Origin: Natrinema salifodinae
GTDB lineage: Archaea > Halobacteriota > Halobacteria > Halobacteriales > Natrialbaceae
Reading direction: 5' to 3'
Assembly (NCBI RefSeq): GCF_900110455.1
Contig: NZ_FOIS01000002.1
Location: 744,001-808,000, forward strand
DNA: 64,000 bases
This document shows, in pieces, positions 26,538 to 35,264 of the stretch. A program made the translations under genes and the position numbers. Positions within the stretch are counted from its first letter, which is position 1. Every line of letters starts with the position of its first letter. The notes under the pieces are model-generated. The model ran no database searches, was not told where the DNA came from, and saw only the letters and a list, made by a program, of their open reading frames with translations.

Positions 26538-27446
26538 ATGACCGCTGAGCACGCGCCTACCGTTCACCGCGCCGAGACGTGGACCGAACTCCAGGAACTG
26601 CTCTCCCGGGAGATGTGGATGCCGGATATCGAACGCCACCGCTCGCGGTACGTGTTCCGCGGGATGCCCGACAAATCGTTCAGCCTCGAGACGCCGATCA
26701 AACGGTTCGTCGGCGACTCCGGCAAGTGGAACCTCGAGCCGCTATTGCTCCGGAACTTTGCCCAATACGCGATGAGCGAACTCGACGATCCCCGCTCGGT
26801 CTGGCACCTGGTCTCGATCGCCCAGCACTACGGGCTGCCGACCAGGCTGCTCGACTGGTCGTTCTCGCCGCTGGTGGCAGCCTATTTCGCCACCCAGACC
26901 GGCGACACCGACTACGACGGGGTGATCTGGGCCGTCGACTACCAGAAGCTCCACGCCGATCTGCCCGACTACTACCAGGAGGTTCTGGAGATGACGGAGA
27001 CGCACATGCTCGACGTCCACCTCCTCTCGAACGCGACCCTCGAGTACGAGCTCCGCGAGGACCGGATCGGCGACGAGGGCCTGGCGCCGGCCCGGAACCT
27101 CAACGACGTCTCTCGGATCACCGAGCTCTGGCAGGAGTTGTGGGCACCCGACGACGATGATCCGGCCGACCAGTACACCATGTTCTTTCGGCCGCCGGCG
27201 ATCGACGACCGCATCGTCAACCAGTCCGCGGTCTTCTCGTTTCAGTCGGATCCACGCCTCACACTCGACGAGTGGCTCGAAGACCGACCCGACTGCTACC
27301 GAAAGATCGTCATTCCGGGCGAGCGCAAGCTCGAATTCCGCGACAAGCTCGATCAGATGAACGTCAACCACCGGACGCTGTTCCCCGGGCTCGAGGGGTT
27401 GACGACCTGGCTCAAGCAGTACTACAAGCCGAAATCTGGAGAGTAA
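26538..27446 (+). CDS. FRG domain-containing protein
   Basis: A 302-residue protein with the FRG domain over most of its length: the eponymous FRGMPDKSFSLETPIKRF near residue 36, YGLPTRLLDWSFSPLVAAYFAT around residue 97, and the later AVFSFQSDP and KIVIPGERK strands. The DWS...AAY motif is the best-conserved part of the family. FRG proteins are found sporadically in bacteria, phages and archaea; no activity is established. The frame starts at an ATG with a possible Shine-Dalgarno-free leader. Its patchy distribution suggests an accessory gene. Confidence 0.88.
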   Translation: MTAEHAPTVHRAETWTELQELLSREMWMPDIERHRSRYVFRGMPDKSFSLETPIKRFVGDSGKWNLEPLLLRNFAQYAMSELDDPRSVWHLVSIAQHYGLPTRLLDWSFSPLVAAYFATQTGDTDYDGVIWAVDYQKLHADLPDYYQEVLEMTETHMLDVHLLSNATLEYELREDRIGDEGLAPARNLNDVSRITELWQELWAPDDDDPADQYTMFFRPPAIDDRIVNQSAVFSFQSDPRLTLDEWLEDRPDCYRKIVIPGERKLEFRDKLDQMNVNHRTLFPGLEGLTTWLKQYYKPKSGE

Positions 27447-27515
27447 CCGGCGCTCGATCGATTCGCTGCAAAGCGCACACGACGGCGGAACTGCGCGCCG
27501 CCGGCTCGCGGCGGC

Positions 27516-29369
27516 TCAATCTCGGCCGTGCCTGGTCAGGCACTTCGGGAGGCCGATCAGTTCGACCGGCTCGGAGTTGTCGGGCGAGTAGACGACCATC
27601 TGGCCCTTCTCCATGTACGGGACCTTCGATTCGAGGTTGCTCGGGATGTTGACGCTCTTGATCGCGTCCTCGTCACCCAGGTTCAGGACGACGGTGGTGT
27701 TGAGCTGCTTGAAGACGGCGTCGTGGATGTCCTGGGGGTCCTGCGTGATGAGGAACAGGCCGAGTCGCTCCTTGCGGCCCTGTTTGGCGGCCTCGGTGAA
27801 CTTCGTGATCACCTTCCCCGCCTGAACCGAGTCGGCGTCGGTCAGGAAGTTGTGAGCCTCGTCCATCCCGAGCACGAGCGGGGTCTCCTTGATCCGGTCG
27901 TAGGTCGGGTCGTTCGAGAGCTTCTGGTCGATAATGAGCGACGAGACCGCGAGCACGATCGCCTCGGTCGCCCGGCTGTCGTTGATGTGGTAGGTCGGGA
28001 CTACCGTGAGCCCGCCAGGCCGGACGAACTCGTGGACCAGGTCGGTGATCGGCCGGGCGTCCTGGTCGAAGACGTGGTCGAAGCCGAGCACGCGCCGGCG
28101 GACGGCGTCGAAGGTCGCCTCGTGGACCCGACCCGATTCGTCGAGTTCCTCGCGCAGCGCGGGATCGTCGAGGAAGGAGGTGAATTCGTCGTAGGTACCG
28201 TCCGCGCCGTACTGCTTGCGGAACCGCGGCAGGAGCACGCTGACGAGCGCGCCGTACTGGTTATCGTTCAGTCCGCTGCCAGCGACCAGCCACGGGTTGT
28301 CGTGGACCATCGAGAACGGGATCGTGAACTCGACCTGCTTCGCGCGGTGGTGGCCCGCCGCGTACGACGACGACCCCACCTTCGGCACGAACGCGGTCGT
28401 GTCGTCGTGGCCGCCGTAGGCGATCCCCTCGCGCTCGAGTCGGCGCGCGAACTCGTCGTCCAGATCGGGGTTGTCGTCGTGCATCTGGGCGTACTCGTCC
28501 TGCGGATCGAACTGGACGACGGCGGGGCTGACTTCGCGGCCGTCGTCCATCGGGTACGCGCGGTCCTCGGCGAGGTACTGCCGCAAGATGTTCTTCGCGC
28601 CGTGGGTCTTCCCCGATCCCGTCCCGCCGGCGATCAGCGTGTGCCGGAAGACGAGCGGATCGCCGGCCTCGTAGTCGTCTTTCAGCCGGTAGTCGATCGT
28701 CGGCGGCGAGGCCGCGGTCTTGACTTTCTCGCCGCCGACCGAGAGGTGCCCCAGGAAGACCCCGTCGTCGGGCATCTTCAGTCCGGTCTTGATCTCCTCG
28801 GTGTCGTCGGCCTGGCGGATCACCGTCTGGGGTTTGGGCACCCGGTCGGTCATCCGCCGTTTGAGTTCGCCGTCATCCTCGTAGAGGACGGCGACGGGTT
28901 CGAGGCTCGCGACGAACTTGTAGTCGGACTCGTCGATCCCGTCGCGTCGCATCGCCCGCCTAGCGTGGATCTCCGTCGCGTCGTCGGCGTGGTACTGCTG
29001 GGCGTACTCCAGGCCCGTGATGCGACAGAACAGCGTCTCGCCGTCGGGGTAGGGTGCAAGCAGATAGCTTCCGATGCGGATCGACGAGCGGTTGCCGCGG
29101 GTGACGTAGGCCCGCAGGGTGGTGTCGTCCTCCTCTTCGCCGACGCGCAGGCCCTGGGAGACGCAAACCGTCCCGATACCGACGTCTTCGCCGCGGGGTT
29201 CGACGGGCGTCGATTCGAAGTCGTCGGTCGTTCCGTCTGTCGTCGAACGGCGGCTCGCGGCACGGTCAGGGTCTGATGAGGCCGTCGACGAGTCCGCCGA
29301 ATCGGCCGCCGCGCCGTCGTCGGAGCCGGCGTCGGCGTCGAAATCGCCGAAGTCTCCCAGATCGGTCAT
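27516..29369 (-). CDS. HerA-like ATP-binding protein (DUF87)
   Basis: A 617-residue hexameric-type ATPase. After a disordered acidic N-terminus (residues 1-65) comes a HAS-barrel-like region (about 65-200), then the FtsK/HerA motor: Walker A IAGGTGSGKTHGAK (about residue 228), Walker B VLGMDEAHNF (about residue 497), and sensor FLITQDPQDI. HerA motors feed DNA to the NurA nuclease during end resection; the NurA-domain gene lies 2.4 kb away on the same strand. A TATA-like element at 29395-29403 precedes the start by about 28 bases. Confidence 0.9.
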   Translation of the reverse strand: MTDLGDFGDFDADAGSDDGAAADSADSSTASSDPDRAASRRSTTDGTTDDFESTPVEPRGEDVGIGTVCVSQGLRVGEEEDDTTLRAYVTRGNRSSIRIGSYLLAPYPDGETLFCRITGLEYAQQYHADDATEIHARRAMRRDGIDESDYKFVASLEPVAVLYEDDGELKRRMTDRVPKPQTVIRQADDTEEIKTGLKMPDDGVFLGHLSVGGEKVKTAASPPTIDYRLKDDYEAGDPLVFRHTLIAGGTGSGKTHGAKNILRQYLAEDRAYPMDDGREVSPAVVQFDPQDEYAQMHDDNPDLDDEFARRLEREGIAYGGHDDTTAFVPKVGSSSYAAGHHRAKQVEFTIPFSMVHDNPWLVAGSGLNDNQYGALVSVLLPRFRKQYGADGTYDEFTSFLDDPALREELDESGRVHEATFDAVRRRVLGFDHVFDQDARPITDLVHEFVRPGGLTVVPTYHINDSRATEAIVLAVSSLIIDQKLSNDPTYDRIKETPLVLGMDEAHNFLTDADSVQAGKVITKFTEAAKQGRKERLGLFLITQDPQDIHDAVFKQLNTTVVLNLGDEDAIKSVNIPSNLESKVPYMEKGQMVVYSPDNSEPVELIGLPKCLTRHGRD

Positions 29370-29425
29370 ATCAACGCAATTCAGCCGGGTCCTAAAACGC
29401 GTTTCCCTCCACCCGTCCGGACTGT

Positions 29426-30229
29426 TTATTTGGAGTGACCGTCGCGGCGGACCGCGAGCCAGAGGCTGCCGAGCGCGACGGCGGCGAGCGCGGGCCCGGC
29501 CGTAAAGCCCGGGACCGTCTCGTCGTCGTCGCTCCCGTCGGTTCCGTCGCTCTCGTCATCTGCCGTCTCCCCGTCCGATTCCGAGAGATCGAGGTCTAGC
29601 TCGTCGGGATCGGTGTGGTCGAACGAGTCGAGCGACTCGTCGCCGCCGTCGATCGCGACGGTCGCGGACTCGTCGCCGACGGCGATCGGCCAGTCGCCGG
29701 TGACGTCGACGTCGCTCTCGGCGAAGGAAATCGTCGTCGCGCCGGCCGGCGCGTCGTCGGCGATCCGAACGGTCAGCGTCGCGACGGTCCCCACGCCGGC
29801 CGTCCCGTTGGCCGCCGGCTCGCGGCGCTGTTCGAGCACTGCCGTCCCTTCCTCGTGGGCGATCGCGTCCGCGGTTCGGACCTCGGTGTCGTCGCCCTCG
29901 AGCCACGGGCCCCGTTCGACGGCGACGATCTCGACGTATTCGGGATCGTACTGCGCGACCAGCGTCACCGCTTCGATCCCCTCGTCGCCGTGCCCACCCT
30001 GGCTCTCTAAGACGACGTCGACGTCGACCGTCTCGCCGGGGTCAGCCTCGACCGGCGACCGATCGGGCGAGAAGAACGCGACCTGATCGATCGCGGCGAC
30101 CGATCCCGCGGCGCCGACGATCGAGACGGCGAGCAACACGGCCGCGCCGGTAACCAAGAGGGCGGTCCGGATGTCGATCGAGGCGGCCTGGCGGCGGTGA
30201 CGCGGGTCGTCGTCACGTGGCGGCGTCAT
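29426..30229 (-). CDS. Cohesin-domain surface protein with PGF-CTERM-like anchor
   Basis: A 267-residue surface protein. Residues about 20-45 form a signal segment after a basic N-terminus; residues about 45-190 form a cohesin-type beta sandwich (GETVDVDVVL, AQYDPEYVEIV, VGTVATLTVRI); an acidic Asp/Glu/Ser spacer follows, and the last 28 residues, VPGFTAGPALAAVALGSLW plus basic end, match the PGF-CTERM archaeosortase signal. The protein would be lipid-anchored outside the cell. It is a possible docking partner for dockerin-bearing proteins, two of which are encoded 8-13 kb away. Confidence 0.85.
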   Translation of the reverse strand: MTPPRDDDPRHRRQAASIDIRTALLVTGAAVLLAVSIVGAAGSVAAIDQVAFFSPDRSPVEADPGETVDVDVVLESQGGHGDEGIEAVTLVAQYDPEYVEIVAVERGPWLEGDDTEVRTADAIAHEEGTAVLEQRREPAANGTAGVGTVATLTVRIADDAPAGATTISFAESDVDVTGDWPIAVGDESATVAIDGGDESLDSFDHTDPDELDLDLSESDGETADDESDGTDGSDDDETVPGFTAGPALAAVALGSLWLAVRRDGHSK

Positions 30230-30431
30230 ACGGGTTCGTTTCCGTTGTCGGACCGGAGCGTCCTTACCGTTTCGTGAACGGAACGCGAACCGCGACCGGT
30301 CGACCGAACCGGTCGGACGGTAGAGCGTAGAAAAGTAGGGCGGCGATTCGGCTGGATGGCCGGCACCGGGCCGAGGCCCGGTCGGACGGTGTCGGTACTC
30401 ACGTCGCTCTGCGCCCGGGTCGATCGCGCCG

Positions 30432-31058
30432 TTACTGGACGATCGAGACGGCGTGGTCGTATCGAGTGACCAGGCCCGAGTCGTGATCGTAGCTGAGGAC
30501 GCCGACGTCGGCCAGTGCGGGCAGGTGGGAGTGGTGCAGCGCGATCTTCGCCTGGTTGGGGTCGGAAAGCGGGCCGTCGCGGGAGCCAAGTTGCGCCGCG
30601 AGCTGGTCGATCGACAGCGGCCGATCCTCGTTCTCGAGGAGGAGGAGCAGGCGCATCCGGACGGGGTCGACGACCGTCTCGAGCAGGCGTTCGGCGTTCT
30701 CGCTGTCACACAGCTCGAGCAGTACCGAGATGTCGGCCGGGTGGACCGGCGGCTCGTCGACGAGCGCGATGCCCTCGTCGGTCCAGTCGACGATGTCGTA
30801 GTCGTCGAGTCGCGGGAGGTGGTTGTGGGCGAGGGTGATGCGAATCTCCTGGCGCGCCTGGCCGTTCGAGCTGTCGCCGGTCGTCCGCTCGAGGAGTTCC
30901 GTGGTCAGTTCCGACAGGTCGAGCCGCGTCTGTCGAGTACCCAGGACCTCGAGGATGCGGAGCCGACGGGGGTGACGGAGGATCTCGTAACACTCCGTCG
31001 GGACGTCGGCCAGTGGGTCGGGGGTGCTGTCGCCGCCGAGGTGAGCGTCCGAACTCAT
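30432..31058 (-). CDS. Winged-helix protein with two repeated haloarchaeal domains (DUF7344-like)
   Basis: A 208-residue protein with two similar winged-helix units: residues about 20-115 (LRHPRRLRILEVL ... LAHNHLPRLDDYDIVDWTDE) and about 120-205 (VVDPVRMRLLLLL ... LHHSHLPALADVGVLSYDHD). The H(N/S)HLP-L motif in each is typical of the haloarchaeal family I know as DUF7344, a regulator of unknown target. The start at 31058 has a TATA-like GGCTTATCC about 28 bases upstream. Confidence 0.88.
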   Translation of the reverse strand: MSSDAHLGGDSTPDPLADVPTECYEILRHPRRLRILEVLGTRQTRLDLSELTTELLERTTGDSSNGQARQEIRITLAHNHLPRLDDYDIVDWTDEGIALVDEPPVHPADISVLLELCDSENAERLLETVVDPVRMRLLLLLENEDRPLSIDQLAAQLGSRDGPLSDPNQAKIALHHSHLPALADVGVLSYDHDSGLVTRYDHAVSIVQ

Positions 31059-31417
31059 TACACACACCAACCCCTGCATTGGGGATAAGCCCGTTTCCAA
31101 AACGATTTGGCTCCAGAATCGGCTGTTACTCGCGTAATCTCGTTGTAACCCGCTATCGGTGCCGAAAACCGCACAGAGAGGTAATTACCTGTGGAAACAT
31201 GAGTTTCGGCGGCTCGAAACCGTCGCTCGAAATTGACGATTCACCGCCGGTTCGAAGGTGGCATCGGGTGGTGATCGCCGCGGACAGCGGACGACCGCCC
31301 TCGCCGCCGATCCGTCGCGGGCGGTTTGCGTCCGTTCCCGGCGTCCGTGGCTGCCGCCGTTTTCACGCGCTACACGGCGCCACGCCCTTTTTGCGTGTGC
31401 GCGGCATACGGTAGCTC
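31059..31417. other. Divergent intergenic region, no gene seen
   Basis: About 360 bases between the winged-helix gene and the next rightward gene. It contains the leftward promoter near 31086 and otherwise no convincing coding frame; open stretches are Arg/Pro-rich. Confidence 0.45.
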
Positions 31418-31774
31418 ATGCTTATGGTACGCGGTCGTGCTGGCGGGACGGAGCTCACCGGCACACTGTACGAACGGGGCGAACGGGCCCCCTCGTTCCG
31501 CGGCGCGCCCGACGAGGACGCCGCGTACGTCTGGGTCTGTGATGAGTTCTACGAGGTCGACAGCGGGGGGTCGACCCAACGGGTCGACGGACGGGAGGTC
31601 AACCTCGCGTTCGAGTCGCCCATGCCGCGAGGGTTCGATACGCGAGAGCAGGCCCTCAAGGGGGCAAAGGAACACGTCCGGACGCAGTTCGCCCGAATCG
31701 GCGTCGATCCGACCGACGTCGTCCTCGAGGTCGAGAAGAACGACGTCGATAGCGCTCGCGGGATCGAGCGCTAG
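31418..31774 (+). CDS. Conserved haloarchaeal protein of unknown function
   Basis: A 118-residue soluble protein: VRGRAGGTELTGTLYERGERAP at the N-terminus, YVWVCDEFYEVDSGGS in the middle and GAKEHVRTQFARIGVDP towards the end, which together look like a small conserved haloarchaeal family (possibly DUF7113; name uncertain). The start could also be the Met at residue 3. Its stop codon overlaps the stop of the convergent NurA-domain gene by four bases. Confidence 0.78.
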   Translation: MLMVRGRAGGTELTGTLYERGERAPSFRGAPDEDAAYVWVCDEFYEVDSGGSTQRVDGREVNLAFESPMPRGFDTREQALKGAKEHVRTQFARIGVDPTDVVLEVEKNDVDSARGIER

Positions 31775-33039
31775 TAGGGCTGGTCCTCCCAGCGGTGGTC
31801 GTCGTAGGATCGGTCCTGGGCCGCGTCGAACCGTTCTTCGAGCGTCTCTCGCAGCGATGCCTTCTCCGAACGGCCGATCCGGGCGAGTTCGTCGGCCTTC
31901 TCGACGATCGTCGGCGGGCCGTGCGCGACGGCGACGTCCTGTAACAACTGCATCGTCAGCCGCTCGCGGATCTCCGGGTCCTTCGTGAACGCGTAGGGCG
32001 CCTCGATCCGGTAACAGAGGTCGTCGCGCGGATCGTAGACGACGAAGAACGTGACCTCGTAGGCCTCGCGATCGAGCCGACGGTCGACACCGAGCGCGTC
32101 GCCCTCGACGGAGAGCGGCCGGTCGACGCCGCCCCGCGAGCGGAACCAGTTCGTATAGGTTAGCGCCGAAGTGTCCCGCTCCCAGCGCTCGCCGTCGACG
32201 TCGTCGACGTACTCGCCGCGCTCGAGCAGCCGGGTGAACAGCGCCGAGTCGTCGGTCCACGGGGCGTCGCCGTCCTTCTCCTTGAGCGTTCGAGTGATCA
32301 CGCGCGTCGCGGGGTTCTTGACGAAGCCCACTAGCGGGACGTCCCGGTCGACGAAGTCCTCGACCAGGCGGACGTAGTTCTCGAGTACCGTCGTCGGTCG
32401 AGGGTCCTCGAGCAGGAAGTCCGCGAGGTCGGGGTGTTGATCCGCCCAGCGCAGCAAGCCGCGTGGATACAGCGGTCCGTCGAGCACCAGGAGATCCTCG
32501 ACGTCGTCGCCGTGCTCGCGGGCGTGTTCGCTCTCGGCGAGGTACAGCGCCAGGGCGTGGACGACACCCTCGGCGAAGCGGGGCAGCGGCGGGACCTTCA
32601 CTGCACGGCTCCGGCTGTACCCCTCGTCGAACCGATCCCACTCCTCGTGGACCGTCGCCGTCTCGTCGTTCGAGTGGACCGTCGCCACCACGGTCCGCGA
32701 GCGGTGGAGGTCGAGGTCGCTGGGGGTCGCGCTCATCGCCGCCTGCGCGACGTCGATGACGAGCCCGTTCTTGAACGTCGTCGGGTTGATCGTCCCCGCG
32801 TCCAGGCCGTGTTCGGTCGGAAACGGTCGATCCCGAAGGGCGACGTCCTCGCAGTCGACGAGCTGGCGCGCCTGGTCCCCGAGCGGGTCGACGAGGGTCC
32901 GCCCCTCGTGAACCAGCGGGTCGAGGAATCGCTCCCAGACGGTCTCGGCGAAGGCGCGGCGATCGCGCTCGTCGGTCCCGTGATCGATCCGCCTGGCGAG
33001 TCGCGCGATCCCCTCGAAGTGGACCGGGTCGAGCGTCAT
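31771..33039 (-). CDS. NurA-domain nuclease
   Basis: A 422-residue protein of the NurA type. The N-terminal region has LVIDVAQAAMSATPSDLDLHRSR (motif I with the metal-binding Asp), followed by LYLAESEHA and LLVLDGPLYPRG (second Asp motif, about residue 205), VGFVKNPATRV, and the C-terminal EAPYAFTKDPEIRERL and VAHGPPTIVEKADELAR. NurA is a 5'-3' nuclease working with HerA in archaeal double-strand-break processing. HerA-like ATPase gene is nearby on the same strand. ATG at 33039 is the first Met of the conserved frame. Confidence 0.85.
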   Translation of the reverse strand: MTLDPVHFEGIARLARRIDHGTDERDRRAFAETVWERFLDPLVHEGRTLVDPLGDQARQLVDCEDVALRDRPFPTEHGLDAGTINPTTFKNGLVIDVAQAAMSATPSDLDLHRSRTVVATVHSNDETATVHEEWDRFDEGYSRSRAVKVPPLPRFAEGVVHALALYLAESEHAREHGDDVEDLLVLDGPLYPRGLLRWADQHPDLADFLLEDPRPTTVLENYVRLVEDFVDRDVPLVGFVKNPATRVITRTLKEKDGDAPWTDDSALFTRLLERGEYVDDVDGERWERDTSALTYTNWFRSRGGVDRPLSVEGDALGVDRRLDREAYEVTFFVVYDPRDDLCYRIEAPYAFTKDPEIRERLTMQLLQDVAVAHGPPTIVEKADELARIGRSEKASLRETLEERFDAAQDRSYDDHRWEDQPY

Positions 33040-33165
33040 GCAGGGAGGCTCCCACCCGATCCGCAAAAAGCCAGTGGTCGCGGCGCAAGCAGACGTTAAC
33101 TCGGGGGCGGGTAAATAACTATCAGAAAACGTATATGTGGGAACGTTGTGGCTGCGGATAGCCCG

Positions 33166-33444
33166 ATGTCGAAGCGAGAAACGAGGGTCGACGACCGCGA
33201 CGATCGCGTCATTAACTGGCGACAGAATAGTTCCGGCGTCACCCTCTACGACGAGCGCAATCCCGACGCCTGGATTCACGCCGAATTCGAGGCCGGCGTC
33301 GCCCCTGAGAACCGACTCTACATGATCTGCGACGAGTGCGGCGCGGTGTTCGCCCAGCGAGTCAAGCCGGGGAAGGGATCCGTCTGTGGCGACTGCGGGG
33401 CGACGTTCGAGCACGACGAGGACGCGAGGCGGTCGTCGCACTGA
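33166..33444 (+). CDS. Zinc-ribbon protein
   Basis: A 92-residue protein with a C-terminal zinc ribbon: CDECGAVF at about residue 55 and CGDCGATF at about residue 76. The N-terminal half is charged and beta-rich (WRQNSSGVTLYDERNPDAWIHAEF). The start at 33166 is favoured over an in-frame GTG at 33148. It lies between divergent TATA-like AT-rich sequences and is followed by a T6 run. Function unknown. Confidence 0.78.
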   Translation: MSKRETRVDDRDDRVINWRQNSSGVTLYDERNPDAWIHAEFEAGVAPENRLYMICDECGAVFAQRVKPGKGSVCGDCGATFEHDEDARRSSH

Positions 33445-33465
33445 CGGCGCGCAAAACTCACTCGC

Positions 33466-33471
33466 TTTTTT
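33466..33471 (+). terminator. Possible T-tract terminator
   Basis: TTTTTT 22 bases after the zinc-ribbon stop codon. Confidence 0.4.
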
Positions 33472-33606
33472 GACACTATTCGGAGTTGTTGCGGTGGGTG
33501 CAGCCTCGACAAGTGTCTCCCGGTCACGGTTCAGTCGTCCTTTCACCATACAACAAACTTATGCCGAACGACACGAGAGCGAGAGCCGAACACGCGGGCA
33601 CAGACG

Positions 33607-35196
33607 ATGAACCAGGAAACCCCCACCGCACGAGATCGGCTATCAGAGACGCTGGATCGGGCTTCGCACGCCGTCGAGCGCCGGTTCGCGATCGATCTGC
33701 GAGCGCTGGCCGCGTTCCGCGTCGCGGTCGGGACGCTGTTGCTCGTCGATCTCCTGTTGCGATCGCGGAACCTCACGGCGTTCTACACGGACGACGGCAT
33801 CCTCCCGCTGGAGGCGCTGTTTTCCGACTACTCGTCGGTCTACTCCCTCCACGCCCTCTCCGGTGAGGCGTGGGCACAAGCGCTGCTGTTCTGTGTCGCG
33901 GGCGCGTTCGCGCTCGCCCTCCTCGTCGGCTACCGGACCAGGCTCGCGACGATTGCGTCGTGGCTCCTGCTGGTCTCGCTGCACATCCGGAACCCGATGA
34001 TCCTCAACGGCGGGGACGTGCTGTTGCGGATGCTGCTCTTCTGGGGGATCTTCCTGCCGCTCGGAGAGCGGTGGTCGATCGACGCCAGGCGGATCGATCG
34101 GGACCGCGCGACGGTCTCCTCGGTCGGGACGATGGCGATCCTCCTGCAGGTCGCGTTGATGTACGTGACAAACGCCGTCCACAAAACCAGAAGCGACGCC
34201 TGGCTGTCCGGGGACGCGGTCGTCGGAATCTTCCAGGCCGACCAGTTCACGATCCTGCTGGGCAACGTCCTCGCGGACTACGTCGGCCTGTTGCAGGCGT
34301 TTACGTACGTCTGGATGGCGCTCATCCTGCTGTCGCCCCTGCTGATCGCGCTGACCGGCTATCGGCGGGCGCTGCTCGCCTCGCTGTTCGTCGGCATGCA
34401 CCTGGGCATGTTCGTCACGATCCAGATCGGCATCTTCCCCCTCGTCTCCGTCGCCGGCCTGGTCCTCTTCACCCCGCCCGTCGTCTGGGACGGCCTGGCG
34501 ACGGTCGCGACGCGCGTCGGGATCGCGTCCCAACTCCGAGACGGCCTGGCGGGCCTCCAGCGAACCGCCCCGCGGCTCTCGCTGCCGCTGCCCCTGACCC
34601 TCCCCCGGTCCCTTCCCCTCCCCCGACTCCCGTCGGAGCGCGGGGACGTTCCCTCGCCGACCGCCGTGGCGGCCCGCTCTCGCGTCCTGCTCTCGACGCT
34701 CGTGCCGTGGCTGTTCCTCGTCCTCATCGTCCTCGCGAACGCCCAGGCGGTCGACTACACCGAGGTCCCCGATCCCGGCGAGGAGGTACTGGATACGGTC
34801 AAGGCCGACCAGAGTTGGCGGATGTTCGCGCCGAATCCGATCTCCAACGCCCGCTGGCTCGTCGCGCCTGGCGAACTCGAGGACGGACGGGAGGTCGACG
34901 TCTATCACGACGGGGCGGTCGACTGGGACCGGCCCCCGTCGGTCGACGAGACCTACGAGACCTCCCGGTGGCGCAAGTACGTCTCGAACATGCGCTACGC
35001 CGGCAACGAGAACCACCGGTCGTACTACGCCAACTACCTCTGTGGCCGCTGGAACGCCACCCACGATACGGGCGTCGAACGGGTCAGCGTCTACGGGCTG
35101 ACCGACCGAGCCGAGCCGACCGACGACGAACCGGACATCGCCGAGTACGAACTGCTCGAGTACGACTGTTCGGGCGAGTTCGTACAGAACGACTGA
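33607..35196 (+). CDS. HTTM-domain membrane protein (vitamin K carboxylase-like)
   Basis: A 529-residue integral membrane protein with an HTTM domain (horizontally transferred transmembrane domain) similar to the gamma-glutamyl carboxylase membrane core. Helices are visible at about residues 30-50, 75-100, 105-130, 135-155, 180-200, 225-255, 260-295 and 375-395; the intervening loops include LTAFYTDDGILPLEALFSDY. After residue 400 a soluble C-terminal domain with QSWRMFAPNPISNARWLV follows. The family's catalytic role outside animals is unknown. Confidence 0.87.
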   Translation: MNQETPTARDRLSETLDRASHAVERRFAIDLRALAAFRVAVGTLLLVDLLLRSRNLTAFYTDDGILPLEALFSDYSSVYSLHALSGEAWAQALLFCVAGAFALALLVGYRTRLATIASWLLLVSLHIRNPMILNGGDVLLRMLLFWGIFLPLGERWSIDARRIDRDRATVSSVGTMAILLQVALMYVTNAVHKTRSDAWLSGDAVVGIFQADQFTILLGNVLADYVGLLQAFTYVWMALILLSPLLIALTGYRRALLASLFVGMHLGMFVTIQIGIFPLVSVAGLVLFTPPVVWDGLATVATRVGIASQLRDGLAGLQRTAPRLSLPLPLTLPRSLPLPRLPSERGDVPSPTAVAARSRVLLSTLVPWLFLVLIVLANAQAVDYTEVPDPGEEVLDTVKADQSWRMFAPNPISNARWLVAPGELEDGREVDVYHDGAVDWDRPPSVDETYETSRWRKYVSNMRYAGNENHRSYYANYLCGRWNATHDTGVERVSVYGLTDRAEPTDDEPDIAEYELLEYDCSGEFVQND

Positions 35197-35264
35197 TCGC
35201 CCCGCGCCACGAGGTCACGAGGAACAACGACAGCTAGTTAGGCCGGGCCGGCGACCGGCCACAC

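Noticed and set aside
31013-31414. Rightward frame overlapping the winged-helix gene promoter
   Set aside because: Composition is basic and random-like; starts inside the regulator gene on the other strand.
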